From: J014 sp964486055
Lineage (GTDB): Bacteria > Acidobacteriota > Blastocatellia > Pyrinomonadales > Pyrinomonadaceae
Assembly (NCBI GenBank): GCA_964486055.1
Contig: CAZALE010000025.1
Span: 1 to 8,079 of the forward strand
DNA length: 8,079 nucleotides
Reading direction: 5' to 3'
Shown: positions 1-6,451 of the stretch, in pieces
Layout of the letters: the number at the start of each line of letters is the position of its first letter
How positions within the stretch are numbered: position 1 is the stretch's first letter
Made by a program: the position numbers and the translations under genes
The notes under the pieces: generated by a model
Seen by the model: only the letters and a program-made list of their open reading frames with translations
Databases searched by the model: none
Told to the model about the DNA's origin: nothing

Positions 1-70
1 TTGCCTGAGAATCGCGATTTCGTCAATACTTGCTGAGAGATTAAAGATCATCGTCGAGCTGCTAGAATAA
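1..70 (+). CDS. Possible C-terminal tail of a gene cut by the window edge
   Basis: A plus-strand frame is open from base 2 to a TAA at 68-70 and gives a 22-residue tail ending in AERLKIIVELLE. The alternation of leucine/isoleucine with charged residues looks like a real amphipathic C-terminal helix, which is the only argument for coding. The tail would converge on the minus-strand gene whose stop lies at 75-77, leaving four bases between the stops. A competing minus-strand frame starts with ATG at 51-49 and runs off the edge (MIFNLSASIDEIAILRQ), but it lacks a Shine-Dalgarno sequence. The family cannot be recognised from so little sequence. Confidence 0.3.
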   Translation, partial: CLRIAISSILAERLKIIVELLE

Positions 71-74
71 AAGC

Positions 75-866
75 TTATCTTACCCGGATTTCGATTTTCA
101 ATACTTTCCATTTTCCTTCTTCTAGCAAATACTGGTTGTTAAAATAAGTTTTACTGGGTACCGTATTAAAACTCCCTCCTATCTCCAGAACAACGTAGCC
201 GTTAACTTCTGAAAGCTTATGTGAATATGATGGAGAAGTTCTTGAGACTTGAACCAAAATTGGGCTTATTTGCTCCTTACGCTTGATGAAAGTTGAGAAA
301 ATTGAAGCCATTTGATCTGGTGTGAATTGTTGGCGAAAAGGCTTAGAAGCACGGGATTCAAGAAATTCTGAGAAATCTTCTTTTTGAATTGCTTCATTAA
401 AATCAAGGATAGTTCCTCTTAGCAAAGAAATTATCTCAGATTCAGAGATTTCTGCCCTTTCATTAAAATTTTTACCCGAATAATCTTCCTCTGATTTGTC
501 TTGTTGAGTGGAGAAATCTTGTTTGATGTAAGTAACGTTGTCAAGAACCATCCGATTACCTTTGGGTGGCGTATTTATGGTGAGTCTTTTTACCTCAAAA
601 CCGAGGAATTTCATTCGTATAACCTTTTCAGCTTCATCGATGTCTAACGAGGCTCCTGTATATTCAGCGCCAATCTGTTTAAAATTGGCCTTACCATTAC
701 CCGCAATTTCTAAAGTTGAACCATCGGATCCTTTCCAAGCACCAATGTACTCAGCCGGTACAGGTTTGTCACTACCACTATCAAAGCAGACACAACCAAA
801 ACCAAAGAGAAAAATCACTATCCAAGCCGCTAAAGAAGCGCCCGCCTTTTTAAGATCTTGAAACAT
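75..866 (-). CDS. Exported or lipid-anchored protein of unknown function, two-domain
   Basis: The 263-residue product has an N-terminal export signal: basic residues at 6-7, a hydrophobic stretch at about 10-24 (AAWIVIFLFGFG) and cysteines at 25 and 27. Cys25 could be a lipidation site, but the preceding G-F-G is not a canonical lipobox because the usual Leu at -3 is absent. Residues about 37-115 contain short beta-like segments around a W-K-G-S-D-G-S-T-L motif, reminiscent of small lipocalin-like domains. A polar linker (about 118-140) leads to a C-terminal domain (about 142-263) that starts with a helix-like segment and ends in a WKVLKIEIRVR strand, as in NTF2-like folds; both fold guesses are inference. 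The start is supported by an AAAGGA ribosome site at 877-872, five bases before the ATG. The gene stands alone on its strand and converges with whatever ends at base 70. I do not recognise a named family. Confidence 0.8.
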   Translation of the reverse strand: MFQDLKKAGASLAAWIVIFLFGFGCVCFDSGSDKPVPAEYIGAWKGSDGSTLEIAGNGKANFKQIGAEYTGASLDIDEAEKVIRMKFLGFEVKRLTINTPPKGNRMVLDNVTYIKQDFSTQQDKSEEDYSGKNFNERAEISESEIISLLRGTILDFNEAIQKEDFSEFLESRASKPFRQQFTPDQMASIFSTFIKRKEQISPILVQVSRTSPSYSHKLSEVNGYVVLEIGGSFNTVPSKTYFNNQYLLEEGKWKVLKIEIRVR

Positions 867-1045
867 AAATTTCCTTTCTGACCTTCCTTCGAGTTGTTTT
901 CAAACCGAGCAACACATACCTAATCGGTAAGGCTATCCACACAAGCAGCCGGTTTCTTTGTCACGAAGATATTAATAGTTTCGTAGTTTGATGTCAATGA
1001 TTTTCTGATCTTTTTGTGTAAACAAGAATTTAATTTCTCGAGAGA
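867..1045. other. Intergenic, upstream region of the minus-strand gene
   Basis: No gene is visible here. The stretch lies 5' of the minus-strand exported-protein gene and should hold its promoter. No pair of -35/-10 boxes on the minus strand is good enough to name. Confidence 0.5.
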
Positions 1046-1231
1046 CTTTACTCGTTCGGCGAGAAGATTAAGACATCGTCTGTTAGGTGCGTCTCACCAC
1101 AGTACTGCGGCGCTATATTCGGCTATCAACTCGATTCGGTTAGACAAAAATTCAAAAGGCATGAACGCGATGTCGAGTCAGCCCTCAACTACGCCGAGGC
1201 TCGATACTACAATTTTAATCATAAACGGTAA
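1046..1231 (+). pseudogene. Degenerate RHS/YD-repeat core fragment (C-terminal end of the core)
   Basis: One plus-strand frame from about 1034 to the TAA at 1229-1231 reads as the end of an RHS core. It contains LYSFGEKIKTSS (compare the usual Y-x-P-F-G-E motif), then GYQLDSVRQKFKRHERDVES, then LNYAEARYYNFNH. The pattern ERD-x-E-x-x-L-x-Y-A-x-ARYY is the hallmark of the RHS-repeat-associated core domain. In intact proteins the next residues are G-R-F and then D-P; here the frame becomes H-K-R and stops. Two in-frame stops (1019-1021 and 1031-1033) close it upstream and there is no start codon or repeat array, so this is a dead piece of a large cell-surface or toxin-delivery protein. Another frame over the same bases is open for 79 codons from a TTG at 1014 but has no recognisable content. 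Confidence 0.75.
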
Positions 1232-1391
1232 ACACGGCTGTCCCATTACTTAAATCTGGCAGACTTGAAATCGTTACTCTCATGCTTTGCAGAAACCATT
1301 GCTTTCATACACATCTAACGAAAGCGTGCGTGTTGACTAAAAACTTAAGCTCGCTGCAAAGAATTTGCAAGCAGGCTCGCAGAAGCAAGTC

Positions 1392-1446
1392 TGAAAAACA
1401 TTAAAACTATTTACAGACAAGGTTCTAATCAGCTTGAAAAACATTA
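1392..1446 (+). repeat. 12-base direct repeat, 43 bases apart
   Basis: TGAAAAACATTA occurs at 1392-1403 and again at 1435-1446. The surrounding bases are only loosely similar. It may be chance in AT-rich DNA or a trace of local duplication; no function can be assigned. Confidence 0.35.
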
Positions 1447-1512
1447 GCTTTCTGCAAATACTTGACGATGATGATAGAGCATGAGTAGAGAACTATGGGA
1501 TAGTTTTAAAGC

Positions 1513-1540
1513 TTGACTTAAAAGTTCCTAAAAGTAAGAT
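1513..1540 (+). promoter_or_regulatory. Candidate sigma70-type promoter upstream of the S51 peptidase gene
   Basis: TTGACT (1513-1518, five of six matches to TTGACA) and TAAGAT (1535-1540, four of six matches to TATAAT) are separated by 16 bases. If used, transcription would start near 1547 and leave a leader of roughly 230 bases before the peptidase start. The match is modest and such pairs arise by chance in AT-rich DNA. Confidence 0.25.
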
Positions 1541-1776
1541 GAATGCAACTATCGATACAAAACATGAAAACTGATGAGGAGTGTAACACTCAACCCTAAC
1601 GCGAATGCTTCAGAGTCTGATTCTTCGCAAGGCTTTGCTCTTACAAGATTAAAGTCAGATTGTAGGTTTTTCGCTGAAAATGACTCTAGTTTTTTTCTTC
1701 AACATAATTTTGTGTCTTCAAATAGATGTTTTGGTATGTTAAAAAGGTTATGTTGAAAAAGGATAGGTGTGCTTTT

Positions 1777-2751
1777 ATGAGGGACTTAACCTTTTTGGTG
1801 TTGTTGTTTTGTTGTTTTTCTTCGGCAAAAGCGAAGGTAACAAGCTATCTAACCGGGAATCCAGAGGATGTTAATCCGCCTCTTTATGGGCCGGTTCTGA
1901 ATATCGGCGGTGGAGGAACAGATGTTGATCCCGCTATCCAATGGATGATAAACAAAGTGCGTGGTTGCGACAACTGTAATGTAAAGGTTGATGTAGTTGT
2001 CCTGAGAACCTCTGGTAGCAATGGATACAACGCCCCGATATATGCCATGAATGGGGTTGACTCTGTAGAGACCTTGGTCATAACTAATAGAAAAGATTCT
2101 TTAAAAACCTACGTAGTCTCAAGAATTCAAAAGGCAGAAGTCATTTTCTTTGCTGGTGGTAATCAATGCGATTATGTAAGGCTTTTCAAGGGTACGAATA
2201 TAGAAAGAGCCGTAAAGTCGGTTTACGCAAGAGGAGGTGCTATTGGTGGTACCAGTGCAGGAGCAATGATTCAAGGCAACTTTGTTTTTGATAGCTGCAA
2301 TGGGAGTCCGATCTCTTCGGAGGCTCTGAGTGATCCGTATCATTCCTATATAAGCTTTACGTACGACTTCTTTCAGTGGAATTACATGCAGTCAGTCTTA
2401 GTTGATACTCATTTTTCCCAACGTGACAGAATGGGAAGATTGATGAGTTTTCTTGCCCGGCAGATTCAAGATGGTAGAGCACAGCAAGCTTGGGGACTTG
2501 GTGTTAATGAGGCAACCAGCGTAATTATTGATCAGAATGGAATTGCTCAAGTTATGGGAAATGGCCCGGCCTATTTTGTTTTAGCAGATCATAGTCCAGA
2601 ACTGTGTCAACCTAATCAACCCCTAACTTTTTCGAACTTCAAGATTTGGAAAGTTTTAGCAGGTCAAACTTTTGACTTAAACAATCGCCCTTGGAGTGGT
2701 TTTTATCAGATCAGCGTTCAAAGTGGGAACTTGAGTGGAAATCCATACTAA
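1777..2751 (+). CDS. Secreted cyanophycinase-like serine peptidase (family S51)
   Basis: The 324-residue product matches the S51 peptidase pattern (cyanophycinase, peptidase E). Residues about 44-51 carry a glycine-rich GGGGTDVD turn. FFAGGNQCDYVRLF lies at about 124-137. The nucleophile elbow GGTSAGA puts the catalytic serine at about 160. VDTHFSQRDRMGRL (about 209-222) supplies the conserved histidine, and GLGVNEATSVII (about 241-252) the conserved glutamate. An N-terminal signal peptide (hydrophobic FLVLLFCCF, then SSAKA before the cut) sends it to the periplasm or outside. ATG 1777 is chosen because AGGTG lies at 1765-1769, seven bases upstream; in-frame ATGs at 1750 and 1726 would lengthen the N-region by 9 or 17 residues. 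The family includes exopeptidases that release beta-Asp-Arg from cyanophycin, but no cyanophycin synthetase is visible here, so the substrate is open. No operon partner is seen, and both flanks hold RHS debris. Confidence 0.88.
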   Translation: MRDLTFLVLLFCCFSSAKAKVTSYLTGNPEDVNPPLYGPVLNIGGGGTDVDPAIQWMINKVRGCDNCNVKVDVVVLRTSGSNGYNAPIYAMNGVDSVETLVITNRKDSLKTYVVSRIQKAEVIFFAGGNQCDYVRLFKGTNIERAVKSVYARGGAIGGTSAGAMIQGNFVFDSCNGSPISSEALSDPYHSYISFTYDFFQWNYMQSVLVDTHFSQRDRMGRLMSFLARQIQDGRAQQAWGLGVNEATSVIIDQNGIAQVMGNGPAYFVLADHSPELCQPNQPLTFSNFKIWKVLAGQTFDLNNRPWSGFYQISVQSGNLSGNPY

Positions 2752-2986
2752 GAACGTCTTGAACTAAATCAGGTTAGCTCGCAAGCGTAAATTTGGCTTT
2801 AGCATGGCGATGTTTTAGATTAGCGAAGTATGTCGGAGGGAAAGATGCCACGGCTATCATCGTCAACAGAAGACACTGCACATAGCAGCGTGTAGCTAAG
2901 GTAAGAGGCCAAGTTCTATAAACCAGCCGTCTGATTAGGTTCACTGTGCTCTTGCGCCGAAGATCCCTGCAAATTTAACACATCCC
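2752..2986. other. Intergenic with one short minus-strand open frame
   Basis: No established gene is visible. On the minus strand a GTG at 2944-2942 opens a 56-codon frame ending with TAA at 2776-2774. Its peptide begins VNLIRRLVYRTWPL and then has a hydrophobic stretch (CLLLTMIAVASF), a layout like a signal peptide. It has no Shine-Dalgarno site and no recognised relatives, so I do not call it a gene. No hairpin with a T run follows the peptidase stop. Confidence 0.4.
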
Positions 2987-3410
2987 CACGACTTTACCTG
3001 AAGGATACTTCAACCAACGCCCCAGACAAATTATAAACATAACCTGTCGTATAAACTTGCCCGTCTGTCACCTGACGATGCGCTAAAACTCTACCCATCT
3101 GGTCAAACTCAGTGTATTCGGTCGTCGAAAAACCATTGCTCACCTTTGTCAATACACCCTTTAAGTTCGTCACGCTTGTGTCTTCGTAAACATAGCTAAC
3201 ATCTGATGAGTTTGCCTCTGGTGTTTCCGTATTATTGAAGCAGGTTGTTTGCCCGAGCGGTGCATTTATTCCGATTCTGCGATAGCAACGCCTGATCACG
3301 CGGTTCAACCCGTCGTAATCGTACACGGTTTTGACACCGCGGCCGTCCCGCTTAGTCTTTAGGTTCTCCTTCGCATAGCTGGTTAAATTATAAAGGTGTT
3401 TCGAGCAAAA
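2987..3410 (-). pseudogene. Truncated, frameshifted RHS/YD-repeat fragment
   Basis: The minus strand reads as internal RHS/YD-repeat sequence. From its upstream end come TKRDGRGVKTVYDYDGLNR, then YTEFDQMGRVLAHRQVTDG, then YVYNLSGALVE. The Y-x-Y-D-x-x-x-R and D-x-x-G-R-V units are the classic tyrosine-aspartate repeats of wall-associated and RHS polymorphic-toxin proteins. A stop (TAA, 3413-3411) closes the frame upstream; the first possible start is a GTG at 3326-3324 inside a repeat unit. Downstream the main frame stops at 2996-2994, but shifting by one base after the Glu codon (3011-3009) continues as YPSGKVV (3007-2987), exactly the motif expected after A-L-V-E in such proteins. So the fragment has lost both ends and carries an indel near 3008. 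It is non-functional and resembles what remains after recombination at a long repetitive gene. Confidence 0.8.
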
Positions 3411-3487
3411 TTACGTAAGGTTATTGACGATATAAGATGATTTTGAAAAAGCCTCGCAGGATTTATCAGAGTGAATAATTCTCTGAA

Positions 3488-3516
3488 TTGACAGCTTTGG
3501 AACTGCCTGCTACATT
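3488..3516 (+). promoter_or_regulatory. Candidate sigma70-type promoter ahead of the polysaccharide genes
   Basis: TTGACA (3488-3493, perfect -35 consensus) is followed after 17 bases by TACATT (3511-3516, four of six matches to TATAAT). The optimal spacing and orientation make this the best promoter candidate in the window. Transcription from about 3523 would run through the broken flippase fragment into the intact operon at 3946. Apart from this site I see nothing in 3411-3631. Confidence 0.45.
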
Positions 3517-3631
3517 TAGGTATTGGTAGTTGCAGATTGCCATTAGCGAAAGACGAACATCCATTCGTTTTTCTCGTGCATTAGCTATGCGTTAATTTAT
3601 TGAAGATTCACGTAAGCCTCTTTATGTTAGA

Positions 3632-3850
3632 ATGTTAGATGCCGCAAGCCAACATTTAAGAGAGACGAAGCAACCCCAAACGGCCGGAATGACAACGCGC
3701 GTCGTCAAAGGCTCGCTCTGGACGCTGGCCGGACAGGTGGCGCCGCTCGGCGTTTCGCTCTTCACAACGCCATTCACCATCCGGCTGCTCGGCGCGGAAA
3801 GCTACGGCGTGCTGATCCTGATCGGATTGATTAGGTTTTTAACCCTATGA
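3632..3850 (+). pseudogene. 5' fragment of a polysaccharide flippase gene
   Basis: The frame encodes 72 residues, of which 20-67 look like the start of a Wzx/MOP-superfamily flippase: MTTRVVKGSLWTLAGQV, then two hydrophobic segments around PFTIRLLGAESYGVLILIGLI. Intact members have roughly 420-500 residues and 12-14 membrane spans; here the likeness ends at about 3829 and four unrelated residues (RFLTL region) lead to a stop. The natural start is probably ATG 3689, with 3632 adding an extension of uncertain origin; neither has a good Shine-Dalgarno site. Bases 3691-3830 are about 64% G+C by hand count (90 of 140), against about 43% in 3841-3960, so the fragment differs in composition from its surroundings. 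It differs in sequence from the start of the intact flippase next door, so it is not a recent duplicate. A functional short membrane peptide is possible but unlikely. Confidence 0.7.
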
Positions 3851-3945
3851 CCTATGGGAATTCTTAAGCTGGCTAAGCGTGTTTCAAGGTCTTTGGCGAA
3901 TGAACGGGGATAAGCAATAAAGTCCAGTCGGGAACATTTACATAA

Positions 3946-5394
3946 ATGCTCGAAGGTTCATTGAAAAACAACTCGGTCGCCAGCCTCGCAATATGGGATT
4001 TCAGCGGGCGATTGGCAAATTTTGCAGTTCTTTTCGTCGTCAATCTCTTGCTTACCAGGCTTTTGATGCCGACGCAATTCGGTGCATTCGCGATTGTAAT
4101 CGCGATAATATCCTTTAGTTCGATTTTTATTGATTTAGGTTTCCGCTCAGCGATTATTCAAAGTCAGGAAATAACACAACAACAACTATCAACCGTTTTT
4201 TTTCTAAATTTAGCGATTGGCCTTACTCTATTTGCCGGGTTTTATTTATTATCGGGCTTCATTGAGCGTTTCTACGGAATTGACGGACTTGCTGACTACA
4301 TAAAGATAACGTCGGGAATTTTCATTCTGAATTCATTGTCATTGGTTCCCGGCGGCTTAATGCAAAAGCGACTCTACCTAAAGTCACTGTCGATTGTAAC
4401 TACAATTGCCGCGGTTATTTCCGGCGTTGTTGCCGTTTACTTGGCGCTTACCGGATGGGGTGTGTGGGCCCTGGTGTCACAACAACTAATATCCGCGGGG
4501 GTTACCTGCATTTTTTTATTCATTTTTTCAGGATGGTGGCCGCGGTTGCAATTCTCTCTTGCTTCAATCGATCAGCTTCTCAGATACGGGATACGACTAT
4601 TTTTTGCAGGGCTTTTTGAGACGATTTTTACCAGGTTGGATATTTTTATCATTGGCAAGCTCTTTCCGATAGAAAATTTAGGATTTTATAATCGGGCTCA
4701 ATCGCTTGACAATTTAATCAAGAATTTTGCTTCCGGCACAACAACCTCAATCGCTTTTCCGATTATTGCCCGAATGTCACAGCAAGACGAGCAGGTTAGA
4801 AACTTTTATATTCGTTGCCTGAATATCATATCCTTTCTCTCGTTTCTGTTAATCGGGAACTTATTTTTAACGTGTTTTGATATTGTGGTAATTCTTTATA
4901 CCGAAAAGTGGATCGATGTCGGGTATTACTTTCGAATCATGGTGCTTGTTGGCTTTGTCTATCCGGTTAGCTCTGTAATGGTAAGTCTAATTGCTGCACG
5001 TGGGAATTCGGGCGGCTTTCTCAAATTGGAAATACTGAAAAAGGCCGTTCTTTTCCCTGCCTATCTCTCCTTCTTTTTTGGCGGGGTAATGGTGTTCCTT
5101 GTTGTTCTTAGTTTGCTGATGTTGGTAGCACTGTGCATTAATGCAGAATTTGTACGCCGTGAAATAGGCATTTCGTTCGGAGAACAGATCTGGACAATCT
5201 TTAGATACGCTCCTCCGGGACTGGCGGCCGGTTTAGGAGGTTATTTTGCGGGTTTCTTCATTCAAAACGTCTTCGGTCACTTATTGGTTGTTACGATCGT
5301 TTTCTTGACTATTTATTTAGCTCTATGCTATAAGTTTAAGTTGCCCGGAGTAGTTGATGTAGCCGGCAGGCTCCGTTCGCTTAGATATGCTTAA
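3946..5394 (+). CDS. Wzx-type polysaccharide flippase (MOP superfamily, oligosaccharide transporter)
   Basis: The 482-residue product is an integral inner-membrane protein with many hydrophobic spans, for example about 24-40, 47-63, 84-103, 148-168, 175-194, 297-315, 330-350, 367-399, 424-441 and 446-462. The N-terminal part LLTRLLMPTQFGAFAIV followed by FIDLGFRSAIIQ (about 35-72) is typical of the COG2244 flippases, as is GFYNRAQSLDNLIKN (about 246-260). These transporters move undecaprenyl-linked glycan units from the cytoplasmic to the periplasmic face. Length is normal for the family. The ATG at 3946 has only a weak GGGAA about a dozen bases upstream, but no better start exists before the conserved N-terminus. 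It is the first intact gene of the operon and overlaps the aminotransferase gene by eight bases, suggesting translational coupling. Exporting the glycan built by the downstream genes is an inference from position; the substrate cannot be read from the sequence. Confidence 0.9.
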   Translation: MLEGSLKNNSVASLAIWDFSGRLANFAVLFVVNLLLTRLLMPTQFGAFAIVIAIISFSSIFIDLGFRSAIIQSQEITQQQLSTVFFLNLAIGLTLFAGFYLLSGFIERFYGIDGLADYIKITSGIFILNSLSLVPGGLMQKRLYLKSLSIVTTIAAVISGVVAVYLALTGWGVWALVSQQLISAGVTCIFLFIFSGWWPRLQFSLASIDQLLRYGIRLFFAGLFETIFTRLDIFIIGKLFPIENLGFYNRAQSLDNLIKNFASGTTTSIAFPIIARMSQQDEQVRNFYIRCLNIISFLSFLLIGNLFLTCFDIVVILYTEKWIDVGYYFRIMVLVGFVYPVSSVMVSLIAARGNSGGFLKLEILKKAVLFPAYLSFFFGGVMVFLVVLSLLMLVALCINAEFVRREIGISFGEQIWTIFRYAPPGLAAGLGGYFAGFFIQNVFGHLLVVTIVFLTIYLALCYKFKLPGVVDVAGRLRSLRYA

Positions 5395-6451
5395 CGTAAC
5401 CCAGACCTTTCTTCCCCCAATTGAAGAATACACAAAATTGCTCAATTCCGTTTGGGAGTCGGGATGGCTGACGAACCGCGGAAAGCTTGTATGCGAGCTG
5501 GAGCAACGCCTTTGTGAATATCTTCGTGTTAGTAATTTGCTTGCCGTAAGCAACGGGACAATTGCACTTCAGCTCGCCATAAAGGCAATGGGTTTGAGAG
5601 GCGAAATCATTACTACACCATTTTCGTATGTGGCAACAGTCAGTAGCATCGTTTGGGAGAACTGCATACCAGTTTTCGTGGATATTGATCCAATCCATTT
5701 AACGATTGATGAGAATAAAATAGAAGATGCGATTACGAATAGGACGTCAGCGATTCTTGCCACACATGTTTATGGAAACCCGTGTAATGTCGACGCGATA
5801 GAAGATATTGCGTCCCGAAAAGGCCTAAAGGTTATCTATGATGCAGCTCATTGCTTTGGAGTGAAATATAAGGGCCGCTCGATACTTGAGCGTGGGGACG
5901 TCTCTACGCTCAGCTTTCACGCAACAAAGCTTTTTCATACCGGCGAAGGCGGCGCTGTTGTTGCGGCCAACGAAGACGTCCGAAGAGCGATTTTTAATCA
6001 TCACAATTTTGGCCACAATGGACCGGAAGAGTTTTTCGGGCTTGGCATTAATGGCAAGATGTCCGAAATCAATGCGGCGATGGGGCTCGCCGTGCTCAAA
6101 TACGTTGATGATATAATCGCCAGGCGACGTTCGGTCTGCGAGACATACGATGCTGCGCTCGCGAATCGCGGCGTGGCCCGGCTCAATCTTCGCGAGGGCA
6201 CGGAATGGAATTTCAGCTACTATCCGGTAATTTTTGAAAGCGAAGAGCGTCTGATAAAAGTCAGAGATGAAATGAATCAAAAAGGAATCTTTCCCCGGCG
6301 ATACTTTTATCCCTCGCTAAACAGGTTGCCCTATCTTCCGTATGAAAAAATGCCGGTTGCTGAAGATATCAGCCGAAGGGTGCTTTGCCTTCCGCTTTCC
6401 GATTCGTTTACACCAGCTGATGCTCAACGTGTTTCTGAGGTAATTAAATGA
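5387..6451 (+). CDS. DegT/DnrJ/EryC1/StrS-family sugar aminotransferase (VioA/FdtB-like)
   Basis: The 354-residue product is a full-length PLP-dependent aminotransferase that converts a keto group of a nucleotide-activated sugar into an amine, usually with glutamate as donor. Visible family motifs are SNGTIALQLAIKAMG (about 55-69, phosphate/PLP binding), TTPFSYVATVSS (76-87), FVDIDPIHLTID (97-108), THVYGNPCNVDAIE (126-139), IYDAAHCFG (150-158, with Asp152 contacting the PLP ring nitrogen) and SFHATKLFHTGEGGA (177-190), where Lys181 is the Schiff-base lysine. NFGHNGPEEFFGLGINGKMSEINAAMG follows, as in 4-amino-4,6-dideoxy-sugar aminotransferases. The ATG at 5387 overlaps the flippase stop by eight bases and no Shine-Dalgarno site is seen, so coupled translation is likely. 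The next gene starts inside its stop codon. The pairing with a NeuD/PglD-type acetyltransferase suggests a dTDP- or UDP-4-keto-6-deoxy sugar as substrate; the exact sugar is inference. Confidence 0.92.
   Translation: MLNVTQTFLPPIEEYTKLLNSVWESGWLTNRGKLVCELEQRLCEYLRVSNLLAVSNGTIALQLAIKAMGLRGEIITTPFSYVATVSSIVWENCIPVFVDIDPIHLTIDENKIEDAITNRTSAILATHVYGNPCNVDAIEDIASRKGLKVIYDAAHCFGVKYKGRSILERGDVSTLSFHATKLFHTGEGGAVVAANEDVRRAIFNHHNFGHNGPEEFFGLGINGKMSEINAAMGLAVLKYVDDIIARRRSVCETYDAALANRGVARLNLREGTEWNFSYYPVIFESEERLIKVRDEMNQKGIFPRRYFYPSLNRLPYLPYEKMPVAEDISRRVLCLPLSDSFTPADAQRVSEVIK

Larger units (their letters stand above)
1232..1776. other. AT-rich stretch with no recognisable gene
   Basis: About 545 bases lie between the RHS remnant and the peptidase gene. 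Reading frames are short and without family features; the longest (1574-1756) is serine- and asparagine-rich and looks random. The stretch holds a 12-base direct repeat and a weak promoter candidate, described separately. GCAAAGAATTTGC at about 1357-1369 is a small perfect hairpin but is not followed by a T run. I see no transposase, terminal inverted repeats or RNA gene. Confidence 0.5.

Noticed and set aside
538..861. Plus-strand open frame of 107 codons
   Set aside because: It is the complement of the exported-protein gene, which has a signal sequence, a good ribosome site and coherent composition; this frame has no recognisable features.
1014..1253. Plus-strand open frame of 79 codons starting with TTG
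   Set aside because: The RHS core motifs lie in a different frame over the same bases, so this frame is an accidental shadow of the pseudogene.
1300..1345. TCTAAC ... GTTGAC pair considered as an integron attC-like site
   Set aside because: Spacing and internal inverted-repeat structure do not fit an attC site and there is no integrase or cassette array.
1574..1756. Plus-strand open frame of 60 codons
   Set aside because: Composition looks random (many Ser, Asn, Phe), no ribosome site, no family motif, and it runs into the leader of the peptidase gene.
867..3945. Insertion sequence or transposon explaining the debris
   Set aside because: I found no transposase-like frame, terminal inverted repeats or target-site duplication; RHS recombination and locus replacement explain the remnants better.
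5825..6280. Minus-strand open frame of 151 codons
   Set aside because: It lies antisense inside the well-supported aminotransferase gene and has no motif of its own.
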